A DNA stretch of 64,000 bases, taken from NCBI GenBank assembly GCA_017549285.1, contig JAFYVE010000029.1, positions 55,667 through 119,666 on the forward strand, read 5' to 3'. The notes below the pieces were generated by a model. The model had not been told where the DNA came from. It saw only the letters and a list, made by a program, of their open reading frames with translations, and made no database searches. The translations under genes were made by a program, and so were the position numbers. Positions 25,363 to 33,968 of this stretch are shown here, piece by piece (positions within the stretch are counted from its first letter, which is position 1; the number at the start of each line of letters is the position of its first letter). The DNA comes from Clostridia bacterium (GTDB lineage: Bacteria > Bacillota > Clostridia > Oscillospirales > Acutalibacteraceae).

Positions 25363-26283
25363 TTATGCAAGGAAACCCTGAACAATAACGTTTTCAGCTT
25401 CTTCTTCATTCATACCAAATGTCATAAGTTTAAGAAGCTGGTCATTATTGATTCTGCCGATTGCGGCTTCGTGAACAATCTGAGCATCAGCATTATTGGC
25501 AGTGATTGCAGGAACAGAGCTGATTTTTGCATTATCCATAATGATTGAATCACACTGAACGTGAGCCTTACAATCTGCATTACCCACAGCAGTGGGCTTG
25601 AAAATCTGCTCGGAGTTATTCTTTGCAACAGAACGTGAAATAATCTGAGCTGAAGCATCTTTACCGTTGAGGTTTATAACCATATTTGATTCTGCTCTCT
25701 GCTCGTCATGAGTCATAAGCTTTTCAAGAACAACATATTTTGCTCCTGCTTCAAGATTGACTTCTGTTTCACGGAGCGTTGAGTCAACCCCCTCAATCTG
25801 CACCATTTCCATTTCACAGAATGAGTTTTCTTCCATAAATACCTGAGTAACGGGATTGAGGATCTTTTTACCTGTCCCCTCGCCCTCACCGTAGTGCTTT
25901 TCAACATACTTGACTCTTGCATTTTTGCCGATGAAAAATCTGTGAATACCATCGTGCTCACTTGTGTTACAGCCCGAATTATGTATTCCGCAGCCTGCAA
26001 CTATTTCAACATCTGCACCCTCGCCGATGTAAAAATCATTGTAAACAACATCATTCACACCTTCTTCGGTGATGATGACAGGAATGTGAACTTTTTCTGC
26101 CTTTGTATAGGGCTTGATTTTTATATCAATTCCGGGTTTATCTGTTTTATTTACAATCTCAATATTCTCGGTTGACTTTCTTTCAACTCCGAGACCGTTT
26201 TTTCTGATATTGTATGCACCCACTGAGGGGATGTCTGTTATATCTGCAATTTTTCCGAGCATTGAAAAATCTATTTTTTCCAT
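25363..26283 (-). CDS. SufB/SufD-like scaffold of a minimal iron-sulfur assembly system
   Basis: 306 aa, shorter than E. coli SufB (about 495). The core beta-helix typical of SufBD is visible, with HIPVIITEEG, GCGIHNSGC, EHDGIHRFFIG and the C-terminal PAITANNADAQIVHEAAIGRI block that carries the conserved Glu/His region. It partners an adjacent SufC-type ATPase with no SufD, SufS or SufU nearby, which is the arrangement called SmsCB (SUF-like minimal system) in anaerobes. It should form a cytosolic scaffold where clusters are built. GGAGG precedes the ATG. Confidence 0.9.
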   Translation of the reverse strand: MEKIDFSMLGKIADITDIPSVGAYNIRKNGLGVERKSTENIEIVNKTDKPGIDIKIKPYTKAEKVHIPVIITEEGVNDVVYNDFYIGEGADVEIVAGCGIHNSGCNTSEHDGIHRFFIGKNARVKYVEKHYGEGEGTGKKILNPVTQVFMEENSFCEMEMVQIEGVDSTLRETEVNLEAGAKYVVLEKLMTHDEQRAESNMVINLNGKDASAQIISRSVAKNNSEQIFKPTAVGNADCKAHVQCDSIIMDNAKISSVPAITANNADAQIVHEAAIGRINNDQLLKLMTFGMNEEEAENVIVQGFLA

Positions 26284-26295
26284 TTTTACCCCTCC

Positions 26296-27012
26296 TTATC
26301 TGAAATTACAGCCATTATCGAATTCACCCATAAGACGGGGGAAGATTTCATCCTTGGGTCCCTGATTTCTGATTTTACCGTCTGCGATAACAATGATTTC
26401 GTCTGCAAGCTGCATAATTCTTTCCTGATGAGAAATTATGATTATACTTTCTTTTCTGTCAGACATCATCGCTCTGAAGCTCTCAACAAGCATTGTGAAG
26501 CTCCACAGGTCAATACCTGCTTCGGGTTCATCGTAAATTGCAAGGTCAAGCTCTCTTGCCATAAGAGTTGCAATCTCAATTCTCTTGACTTCACCACCGG
26601 AAAGAGATGTGTCAACTTCACGGTTGAGGTAATCTCTTGAACAAAGACCGACTTTTGTGAGGTATGAACAACACTGGTCTTCGGGAAGTTCACTTCCGTG
26701 AGCAAGGCTCAGAAGACTTCTGACAGTCAACCCCTTGAATCTGGGAGGCTGCTGGAATGCGTAGCCGATACCGAGTTTTGCTCGCTCGGTAACCGACATA
26801 TCCGTAATATCGGTACCGTTGAAAAGGATTTTACCTGATGTAGGTTTTTCAATACCCATAATCAGCCTTGCAAGTGTTGACTTGCCGCCGCCGTTGGGAC
26901 CTGTTATAACTACAAATTTACCGTCGGGAATAACAAGGCTTACATCATTGACGATGTTGAGATCCTGTGTGCCGTCATTAACGGTAAAACTTATATTTTT
27001 AAGTTCAAGCAT
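26296..27012 (-). CDS. SufC-like ABC ATPase
   Basis: 238 aa soluble ATPase that energises the SufB-like scaffold. Walker A GPNGGGKST, Q loop YAFQQPPRF, signature LSGGEVKRIEIA, Walker B LAIYDEPEAGID and a switch His in IIISHQERI are all intact. YAFQQPP and the Glu-Ala-Gly-Ile-Asp segment are SufC-like. The ATG at 27012 has AAGGAG upstream; the extra six codons to 27030 have no site. First gene of a three-gene operon (SufC-like, SufB-like, XRE) with a good promoter at 27057-27085. Confidence 0.93.
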   Translation of the reverse strand: MLELKNISFTVNDGTQDLNIVNDVSLVIPDGKFVVITGPNGGGKSTLARLIMGIEKPTSGKILFNGTDITDMSVTERAKLGIGYAFQQPPRFKGLTVRSLLSLAHGSELPEDQCCSYLTKVGLCSRDYLNREVDTSLSGGEVKRIEIATLMARELDLAIYDEPEAGIDLWSFTMLVESFRAMMSDRKESIIIISHQERIMQLADEIIVIADGKIRNQGPKDEIFPRLMGEFDNGCNFR

Positions 27013-27056
27013 ATTTTTTCTCCTTGCCAAAACATTACATTTATTTGCATTATAGT

Positions 27057-27085
27057 ATTATACTATATATGCAGATTTATTGCAA
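27057..27085 (-). promoter_or_regulatory. Promoter of the minimal SUF operon
   Basis: Minus strand: TTGCAA (27085-27080), 17-nt spacer, TATAAT (27062-27057). Confidence 0.65.
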
Positions 27086-27134
27086 GAAGAAAATAATAAT
27101 TTAGCAAATCAGAATTTACTGCCTCAGCAATAAA

Positions 27135-29456
27135 TTATTGTTTAGCCTTCATCACCGCTACCGTTACCGTTATATCATCATCTGCATCGTCATCATTATT
27201 CATATGTGCTGTTTTTGCAAGTTTCCGCGCAAGTTCTTTTCCGTCATAGGATACGGCATCCCTGAGAATTTCTTTCCATACCGATATCGCTTTTTCGCAC
27301 ACACCGTCTGACATAAGAATCACAACATCGCTGTCACCAAGGCCGAGAGAAATACGTTCAAACGACACATCCCCAAGGATCCCCACAGGTAATGACGGTT
27401 TTTCAGCTTTTAACATCCTGAAATTTTTCATTACAACAGACGATGCCGCACCTGCTTTGTAAAATTCAGTTTCTCCCGTATAAAGATTCATAACTGCTAT
27501 GTCAAGTGTTGCAAGTGACTCCTCACCCGAACGCACAAGCATAGCCGAATTTATCATTTTGAGAATGCTTTCAACGGGATAACCCGAACGCAGCAACAAT
27601 GATGCAAGTGAACAGCACAGAACGGAATCTGCGGCAGCTTTCTGTCCCGTTCCCATTCCGTCACTGAGTATCATAAAAAAGAAGCCCTTTCCGTCATAAA
27701 AGCTGTCATATGTATCACCGCACCATTTACATCCTCCCGAGCTTATCTGATTACTTCCGTATTCAACTGAATATTTAGTTTTTTCGCAGAAATTGACCAC
27801 AACGGTTTTATCTGACAATTCTCTTACAACAGCGTTTTCAAAGCTGAGTTCAAGTGCTTCCGATGCACATTTCACAATTCTTTTATAATCATCCTTTTTT
27901 TGTACAGGAAGACTGATTTCACAATAAAACCTTCTGTCTTCATTTCTGAAAACACCGCAACTGATAAGTGACAAATTCATTTCTCTTGTCAGAACATCAT
28001 ATAAAATCCCTGATTTTGCAATATCATACTCCTCATCACTCTCCATTGTCCGGGAGAAGCTTTCAAGAAGCTGAGAAACAGAGCCGAACTGATCTGAAAC
28101 AATATTCACCGTTTCACCCGTTTTAGCACATTCACGTAACGCCGTTCTGTATCTTTCAACATCAAAACTCAGCTGACGTATTATTGTTTCGGTTGAAAGA
28201 CAAGATGAGAGAAAATTTTCGGGCAAATCTCTTTTTCCGGGTTCACTCCCCTTTTTGAGAGATTCCGCAATTCTTACAAACCAGCTGAGTGTTTCATCAT
28301 AATACTTATTGATGCACTGATTATACATATCACATCCCGAACACACATTTTTTATAACGTTATCGTAAATGAGCTCTTCTCTGGGCATTGTTCTGCGTCT
28401 GTAAATTCCTGCAACGGCTTTAACGGAGGAAGTAACGTCATTCATTCCGTCTGCCGCCGTTCTGAGCCTTGACCTGAGAATTTCACGCTGTCCCGCCAGA
28501 GAATTACCGTCAGGAAAACCCGAAAAGAACTTTTTATATCTCTCCGTTATTTTTTTAGGTGTAAGAACAAAAAATGCAGCAGCTGAAAGAACATTATAAA
28601 AAACCGCAACCGTCTGCGTCCAGTCATCAGTTGCAAAAGCAGTAAGAGAAACACAAATCACAAGAATTATTGAAGAAAAAAGTTTGTTGTTTCTGCCGAA
28701 AAAACCGCAAAGAAGCCCTCCAAGTGATATTCCTCCCGTCAGAAAACCGCTTTTTTCCGAAAGTCCGAGAATTGTTCCCGCCGCAATACCGGATAAAGCT
28801 CCGAATCTGTCACCGCCGTAAACTGCGGCACACAGGACAACATAGACACCGGAAATAACTGCAGGTTTTACATACAGAAAACTGAAATATCCGAGCGAAA
28901 TGAGCATAACACCGAAAACGATAAGAACAGCTGTGATTTCGGAAACAGAAAACCGTGCGATATTCTTTTTGCCGTATTTTATGCTCATAAAAATACTGAA
29001 GAACCACGCAAACAAAGCACCTGCTATACCTTCTGCAAAATACAGAATAAATTCCGAAGCCGATATTGTGACAGAAAGACTGAGGACAAGCCCCGTTGCA
29101 AACAACGAAACAAATGAAGACAATACGCTGAACCAGATATGAAATTTCTGTTTTAAGCTCCGTTTGAATACAAACGAAACAATTGAAGCTATAACAGCTG
29201 CGGCAACATAGCGTAAAGTCAGAACGGTACTGCCGTAAACATAAAAGCTGCCCGAGATTGCACCTATAACTGCTGACGGTATGTATTCGGGAAAAATCGA
29301 CGCACACAACGATACTCCCAGAGGGGCAAGTCCGTCAAATGCCGCACACGATGAAAAAAAGCCTGATACGGCAACAGTAAGATGCGCAATAATGTGTTTT
29401 ATAAAATTTCCGATATAAATTTCATTTTTTGTTCTTTTTACTTCTGCAGTATTCAT
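27135..29456 (-). CDS. spoIIE: Stage II sporulation protein E
   Basis: 773 aa membrane phosphatase that dephosphorylates SpoIIAA and so activates sigma-F in the forespore; it also localises to the polar septum. Residues ~20-310 hold about ten hydrophobic helices, the middle (about 320-560) is a linker/FtsZ-interaction region with a CSGCDMYNQC segment, and the C-terminal PP2C domain (about 570-773) has FFMILSDGMGTGQKA and VVILMSDGVCE with the metal-binding Asp residues. The ATG at 29456 has GGAG 7 nt upstream; the longer frame to 29474 has none. A TATAAT at 29498-29493 (minus) without a good -35 is compatible with a Spo0A-dependent promoter. Confidence 0.95.
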   Translation of the reverse strand: MNTAEVKRTKNEIYIGNFIKHIIAHLTVAVSGFFSSCAAFDGLAPLGVSLCASIFPEYIPSAVIGAISGSFYVYGSTVLTLRYVAAAVIASIVSFVFKRSLKQKFHIWFSVLSSFVSLFATGLVLSLSVTISASEFILYFAEGIAGALFAWFFSIFMSIKYGKKNIARFSVSEITAVLIVFGVMLISLGYFSFLYVKPAVISGVYVVLCAAVYGGDRFGALSGIAAGTILGLSEKSGFLTGGISLGGLLCGFFGRNNKLFSSIILVICVSLTAFATDDWTQTVAVFYNVLSAAAFFVLTPKKITERYKKFFSGFPDGNSLAGQREILRSRLRTAADGMNDVTSSVKAVAGIYRRRTMPREELIYDNVIKNVCSGCDMYNQCINKYYDETLSWFVRIAESLKKGSEPGKRDLPENFLSSCLSTETIIRQLSFDVERYRTALRECAKTGETVNIVSDQFGSVSQLLESFSRTMESDEEYDIAKSGILYDVLTREMNLSLISCGVFRNEDRRFYCEISLPVQKKDDYKRIVKCASEALELSFENAVVRELSDKTVVVNFCEKTKYSVEYGSNQISSGGCKWCGDTYDSFYDGKGFFFMILSDGMGTGQKAAADSVLCCSLASLLLRSGYPVESILKMINSAMLVRSGEESLATLDIAVMNLYTGETEFYKAGAASSVVMKNFRMLKAEKPSLPVGILGDVSFERISLGLGDSDVVILMSDGVCEKAISVWKEILRDAVSYDGKELARKLAKTAHMNNDDDADDDITVTVAVMKAKQ

Positions 29457-29492
29457 TACAATTCTCCACTTCAAAACACTTGGTTATAAACT

Positions 29493-29570
29493 ATTATAAC
29501 TGTGGAGCAGCAAGAATAATGTCATAACTGAGCTGTTGTTTTTTATATCAACATATCCCTGTTTGTCATA
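29493..29570 (-). promoter_or_regulatory. Possible Spo0A-dependent promoter region of spoIIE
   Basis: TATAAT on the minus strand at 29498-29493 with no good -35 at 17 bp; a TGACAAA (29568-29562, minus) resembling a 0A box lies further upstream. In Bacillus spoIIE is driven by Spo0A from a promoter with non-canonical spacing; the analogy is inference. Confidence 0.3.
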
Positions 29571-29602
29571 AAGTGTTGTATAAGGAAAAATATCTTTACT
29601 AT

Positions 29603-29630
29603 TGCATTATTATTCTTTATTTGATATAAT
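29603..29630 (+). promoter_or_regulatory. Promoter of the rlmB unit
   Basis: TTGCAT (29603-29608), 16-nt spacer, TATAAT (29625-29630). Confidence 0.55.
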
Positions 29631-29666
29631 ATTATATTATCAAAAATACCGTATACGGAGATTACT

Positions 29667-30515
29667 ATGTATAACAAGAATGACAATAAATTTTCAAAGA
29701 ATGACAGACAGCATAAAGACAATAAGTTCTCAAAAAATGACAGACAGAGAAAAGAAGAAACTTCTGAAAAACCTGAGCGTCAGGAGCGTGACGACCTTAT
29801 CATAGGCAGAAACGCAATAAGAGAAGCACTTAAATCAGGCAGACCTGCAGAATGCCTTATGATTCAGAGGGGTGAAAGAAAAGGCTCTGTTTCCCCTATC
29901 GTTGCGCAGTGCATCGAAATGAAGATTCCCGTCAAGGAAGTTGACGGCAAGAAGCTTGATTTTATGTGCGGTCACAGCAATCACCAGGGTGTTATCCTTA
30001 TTGCTGCCGCAAAGGAATATTCAACTCTTGAAGATATTTTCACAAATGCAGAAGAAAAGGGTGAAGCGCCTTTCATCATCATCTGCGACGGTCTTGAAGA
30101 CCCTCACAACCTCGGTGCAGTTATAAGAAGTGCCGAAGCGGCAGGTGCTCACGGTATTATTATTCCTTCAAGAAGAAGTACCGGACTCGGATATACAGTA
30201 GGTAAATCAAGTGCAGGTGCACTCGAATATATGCCCGTTGCAAGAGTCACAAACATCAACTCTGCAATTGAAGAGGTCAAAAAAAGAGGTGTATGGGTAT
30301 ACGCCGCTGATATGGACGGTAAACCCTATTACGAAACAGATATGTCAGGTGCCGTCGCAATCATTGTAGGCTCTGAAGGCAGAGGCGTGGGCAGGCTTGT
30401 AAAAGAAAATGCCGATGTTGTTGTTTCAATCCCTATGAAAGGTAATATCAACTCTCTCAACGCTTCGGTTGCGGCAAGTATTTTAATGTTTGAAGTTGCA
30501 AAAACAAGAAAATAA
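29667..30515 (+). CDS. rlmB: 23S rRNA 2'-O-ribose methyltransferase, TrmH/RlmB type (SPOUT)
   Basis: 282 aa. Residues ~48-120 are the substrate-binding domain (IIGRNAIREALKSGRP) and ~130-282 the knotted SPOUT domain with motif 1 DGLEDPHNLGAVIRSAEA, motif 2 IIVGSEGRGVGRLV and motif 3 IPMKGNINSLNASVAASI, all intact. RlmB uses S-adenosylmethionine to methylate G2251 of 23S rRNA. The first ~45 residues are a basic tail with a near-exact duplicated block, DNKFSKNDRQ, which the standard family lacks. The ATG follows CGGAG. It starts a three-gene plus-strand unit with the P-type-ATPase-like and MgtC-like genes. Confidence 0.93.
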   Translation: MYNKNDNKFSKNDRQHKDNKFSKNDRQRKEETSEKPERQERDDLIIGRNAIREALKSGRPAECLMIQRGERKGSVSPIVAQCIEMKIPVKEVDGKKLDFMCGHSNHQGVILIAAAKEYSTLEDIFTNAEEKGEAPFIIICDGLEDPHNLGAVIRSAEAAGAHGIIIPSRRSTGLGYTVGKSSAGALEYMPVARVTNINSAIEEVKKRGVWVYAADMDGKPYYETDMSGAVAIIVGSEGRGVGRLVKENADVVVSIPMKGNINSLNASVAASILMFEVAKTRK

Positions 30516-30526
30516 CGGTGATTTAT

Positions 30527-33130
30527 ATGGCTGAAAAAAAAGTCAGCAGTAAAAACAGAACAAGGGTTTCTCTGACGGAGAAAAAAGAACGGGAAGAAAA
30601 AAATGCCGTTTATAATGACTTTGTTGACAAATACGGTGCAGAACTGAGAAAGAGATCAACGAAAGTCATAAAGGAACCTGTCAGAAAAACAAACACAGAA
30701 TCAGCAAACGGAACATCATCCCGTTGTGAAGAAATTGATCCGCACACAACAACAAATCCTGCCGTTCAGCATCAGATTATAACAAAACGTACAGGCAGAA
30801 TTCTTTCAGATGATACAGGTTTCAAAGCTCACAGCTACAACGACCGTTTTGAACTGACTCAGGAAATGCCCGAAATACGACAGGGAGACAACGAAACGGA
30901 AATTGAAACCACTCAGTCTGAAATTCCGGGGCAGCAGACTATGGCAGACCTGTTTACAGATGAAAACATAAGTGTTCCGGTTGAATCTCAGATTTCTCAG
31001 GAAGAACAGGACCCGTTTAAAAGTGCTTATGAACAGCTGAAAATTGACGGAACCGATTTCGGCAAATCAGAAAAACTCAGGGCTATTGCACGTACTGCGG
31101 CAGATGACGCAAGTATGGAGCCCGAAAGTCAGATTGCTTTTCCTGCTTTTGACCCTCTTTTCAGATTCCCTGAAAAGACCGAAAAGAAAAAAGAGAGAAA
31201 AATAAAGCATAAAGACAAAAAAATCAAAGAACCGGAAGAGAAATTCGATATTGATGAAAGCAACATTGTAACTCACGACAGTGAACCTGCCGTGCAGGAT
31301 GAAAAAGCTGAATCTGCCGAAAATGCAAAAAGACTCGCCGCCGAAAGAAGACAGAAATTCTTTGATTTTCTCAAAGATAACGGTAATACAGGTGAAACAG
31401 CACCTCTTTTTGAAATATCAGGCAGAAATGAAATAAAAGAAACAAACAAAAAACTTGCTTTAGCAGGCAGAACAGCACTTATAAAAAGTGGACTGCTCCT
31501 TTTATCGGGAATAATTCTTTTTATAATATCGGCAGTTTTTGATTCGGCTGAAGACAGCGCAATAAGAGCCGTCCCCATCATTTACAGCTTTATAAGTTTT
31601 ATATTCCTTCTCATTTCAGGTGTAATCTGCATAAAAGAAATTACGGAAGGCTTCAGAGATTTTGCAAAGAAGAAGCTCACCCTCAACACAGGTGCGATTT
31701 TTATACTCAGCTCGGCTCTCATACAGAATATTGCATCATTTATTTTCCACAAGTCATTCCCGGGAAATGTGCATCTTCTCTCAGCAGCCGCAATTATTTC
31801 ACTTGTAACGGTTATGTTGCCAAAATTCTTCCTTTCAAACAACTCACGCCTTGCCGTAGGAATGTTCTCGGGTGCAAACGGAGTATCCGTACTCAGAAAA
31901 GCACGTAAAAGCGGAATTGACGGCACACTCATTTCAAAATACGGAAATGAAAACTCTGTTGTAAGATATATGCAGAAAACCGAGTTTGTTTCGGGACTTA
32001 TGGAAAAGCTTACGAACGCTGTTCCGAAACCCTTTGCATCAAATGCATCATATGTTTTCCTTTCTGTATTTGCGCTTATTGTTGCAATTGCTTCGGGATT
32101 CATAGGCAAGAGTTTTATGACGGGAATCACAACTTTCTCGGCAATAATCATAACATGCCTGCCCGTAACATATGTATTGTCAGCATCGGTTATACTTTAT
32201 AACACAAACAACAGCCTTGCATCAGTCAAGGCATCATTACTCACTTACAGATGTGCAGGCGAGCTGACTAAAACCGATTCCTTCATATTTGATGCAAGTG
32301 ACCTCGTTGAACAGTCAGCCTGCAGTATCCACGGAATCAAGCCCTTCGGGAATCACGACCCTATAAAAACAACACTTTATGCTGCTTCTGCAATCAATGC
32401 GGCGTGTTCACCTCTTGCAGGTATAATCAATCAGGTAACAAAACAGAGTGACGAAGAAGTCCCTGAAGCAGAAGACGTGAATGTAACCGTTTTCAGAGGT
32501 ATTGAAGCTATTGTTGAAGGACATAAAATCCGTATCGGAAGCAAGGAATATATGAAAGAATGTGCCATACAGCTGCCCGATGATGATTTTGAAGAAAAGT
32601 TCATCACAGGTGACAGAAAGCTTATCTATATTGCAGTTGACGGTCAGTTCTCGATGCTTATGACTGTGAGCTATCACATAAAGAGAAGTGTTTCGGCTTT
32701 TCTTAAATTTCTCTCGGAAAAAGGAATACGCATTGTGCTTCATTCATCAGACCCGAACATCACACCTGCATTCATAGCAAAAAAATGCAGAATAAGTGAA
32801 AAAATGATTCACTCTGCAGAAACATCTGAAGCAGCTTATCTTCTTGCAACCGAAAACAGAACTGAAAGCCTTATTCCTGCAGATGTTTTCTCAGACGGCA
32901 ATATAAACACGGTTTCGGCACTTGTGAGAAATGCATTCAGACTCAGATCATACATTGATCTGTTACCCCTTGTTGTGTATGCATTCTCGGTTATAAGTGC
33001 ACTTATAGTTGCGGCTCCCGTACTGCTCGGCGGTATAATGAGCATAAGCAACATATATATTATAATTATACGCATCGTGGGGATTGCAGTATTTACGGCA
33101 ATCGGAACGATAAAAAATAAAAAGAACTGA
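30527..33130 (+). CDS. P-type-ATPase-like membrane protein lacking catalytic motifs
   Basis: 867 aa. Residues 1-~290 are a long, highly charged cytosolic region (Lys/Glu-rich, some coiled-coil character). About eight membrane helices follow in a 4+2+2 pattern. After the second helix block, TKTDSFIFDASDL (Asp589) sits exactly where P-type ATPases have DKTGT, but the Thr-Gly-Thr is replaced. The nucleotide-binding region then shows RGIEAIVEGHKIRIGSKEYM and KGIRIVLHSSDPN, where TGD would be expected, and the GDGxND hinge motif is missing. It is therefore a degenerate heavy-metal-ATPase-like protein and probably not a pump. The ATG at 30527 is preferred over a GTG at 30518 (GGTGAT lies just before). 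Confidence 0.75.
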   Translation: MAEKKVSSKNRTRVSLTEKKEREEKNAVYNDFVDKYGAELRKRSTKVIKEPVRKTNTESANGTSSRCEEIDPHTTTNPAVQHQIITKRTGRILSDDTGFKAHSYNDRFELTQEMPEIRQGDNETEIETTQSEIPGQQTMADLFTDENISVPVESQISQEEQDPFKSAYEQLKIDGTDFGKSEKLRAIARTAADDASMEPESQIAFPAFDPLFRFPEKTEKKKERKIKHKDKKIKEPEEKFDIDESNIVTHDSEPAVQDEKAESAENAKRLAAERRQKFFDFLKDNGNTGETAPLFEISGRNEIKETNKKLALAGRTALIKSGLLLLSGIILFIISAVFDSAEDSAIRAVPIIYSFISFIFLLISGVICIKEITEGFRDFAKKKLTLNTGAIFILSSALIQNIASFIFHKSFPGNVHLLSAAAIISLVTVMLPKFFLSNNSRLAVGMFSGANGVSVLRKARKSGIDGTLISKYGNENSVVRYMQKTEFVSGLMEKLTNAVPKPFASNASYVFLSVFALIVAIASGFIGKSFMTGITTFSAIIITCLPVTYVLSASVILYNTNNSLASVKASLLTYRCAGELTKTDSFIFDASDLVEQSACSIHGIKPFGNHDPIKTTLYAASAINAACSPLAGIINQVTKQSDEEVPEAEDVNVTVFRGIEAIVEGHKIRIGSKEYMKECAIQLPDDDFEEKFITGDRKLIYIAVDGQFSMLMTVSYHIKRSVSAFLKFLSEKGIRIVLHSSDPNITPAFIAKKCRISEKMIHSAETSEAAYLLATENRTESLIPADVFSDGNINTVSALVRNAFRLRSYIDLLPLVVYAFSVISALIVAAPVLLGGIMSISNIYIIIIRIVGIAVFTAIGTIKNKKN

Positions 33131-33143
33131 AGGAGTGTATAAG

Positions 33144-33926
33144 GTGGAATATATTTTAAACCTTTTCGGCGGAGAATTATCCTGGCTTGACGTTGTAATA
33201 AGAGTTGTGGTAGCTGTGCTCATCGGTATGGGAATCGGCGTTGAAAGAGAACTTGCAAACCATCCTGCAGGCATGAAAACACACGCTCTTGTATGCCTTG
33301 GTGCGGCAATAACAACAATGATTTCGGCAGAAATGTGTTATTCACTTATGGGCAACGAAATGCTTGATGCATCATCAAAAGTTGATATGTCACGTATTGC
33401 ATCGGGCGTTGTGTCAGGTATTGGTTTTATCGGTGCAGGTGCTATCATAAAAGCAAAAGACGGCTCTGTTGTTACAGGCATCACAACTGCAGCAACCGTA
33501 TGGATAAGCGGATGTATGGGTCTTGCAATCGGTATGGGTTATTTCAGAATAATCATCATCTCAATGCTTGCAATTCTTTTTGCAACTGTTACACTCAAAT
33601 CTCTTGAAGATAAATTCATCAAGCACAGAGGTATGCGTTATATTGAAATTATCACAGACGACAAACACACAGCTCTGCCTGTAATAGAAGATTATTTTGA
33701 CAGAAAACAGGTTGTTGTTACATCATTTGACTGCACAACGGTAAACCCGAATGAAAATGATGATGAGGCAACAAGATTCTGCTGCAGATATTTCCTCAGA
33801 GTGCCCAAAGCCATACCTTTCAATGTTGTTATGCGTGACATAGCAAGAATGGAAGAAGTAAGAGAAGTTTATGAATCAAACGCTTCATCAGCATCTCTCA
33901 AGAAGACAGCAAGGTCACAGATGTAA
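33144..33926 (+). CDS. MgtC/SapB-family membrane protein
   Basis: 260 aa. The N-terminal ~160 residues carry about five membrane helices with the family signature GMGIGVERELANHPAGMKTHALVCLGAA and GIGFIGAGAIIK; the C-terminal ~100 residues form a soluble ACT-like domain. MgtC proteins modulate magnesium stress and ATP synthase activity in pathogens; in gut commensals the role is unclear. The start chosen is the GTG at 33144, since AAGGAG lies 8 nt upstream; the GTG at 33135 overlaps that site. It is 13 nt after the P-type-ATPase-like gene, so the two are probably co-expressed and may act together in cation or membrane-energy control. Confidence 0.9.
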   Translation: MEYILNLFGGELSWLDVVIRVVVAVLIGMGIGVERELANHPAGMKTHALVCLGAAITTMISAEMCYSLMGNEMLDASSKVDMSRIASGVVSGIGFIGAGAIIKAKDGSVVTGITTAATVWISGCMGLAIGMGYFRIIIISMLAILFATVTLKSLEDKFIKHRGMRYIEIITDDKHTALPVIEDYFDRKQVVVTSFDCTTVNPNENDDEATRFCCRYFLRVPKAIPFNVVMRDIARMEEVREVYESNASSASLKKTARSQM

Positions 33927-33933
33927 AAAATTT

Positions 33934-33968
33934 ACCGTCGGCTCATTTCTGAGCCGACGGTTTTTTTA
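33934..33968. terminator. Bidirectional terminator after mgtC-like gene
   Basis: Perfect 12-bp stem accgtcggctca (33934-33945) with tgagccgacggt (33950-33961), T run on the plus strand and A run before it. Shared with the convergent GH20 gene. Confidence 0.9.
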
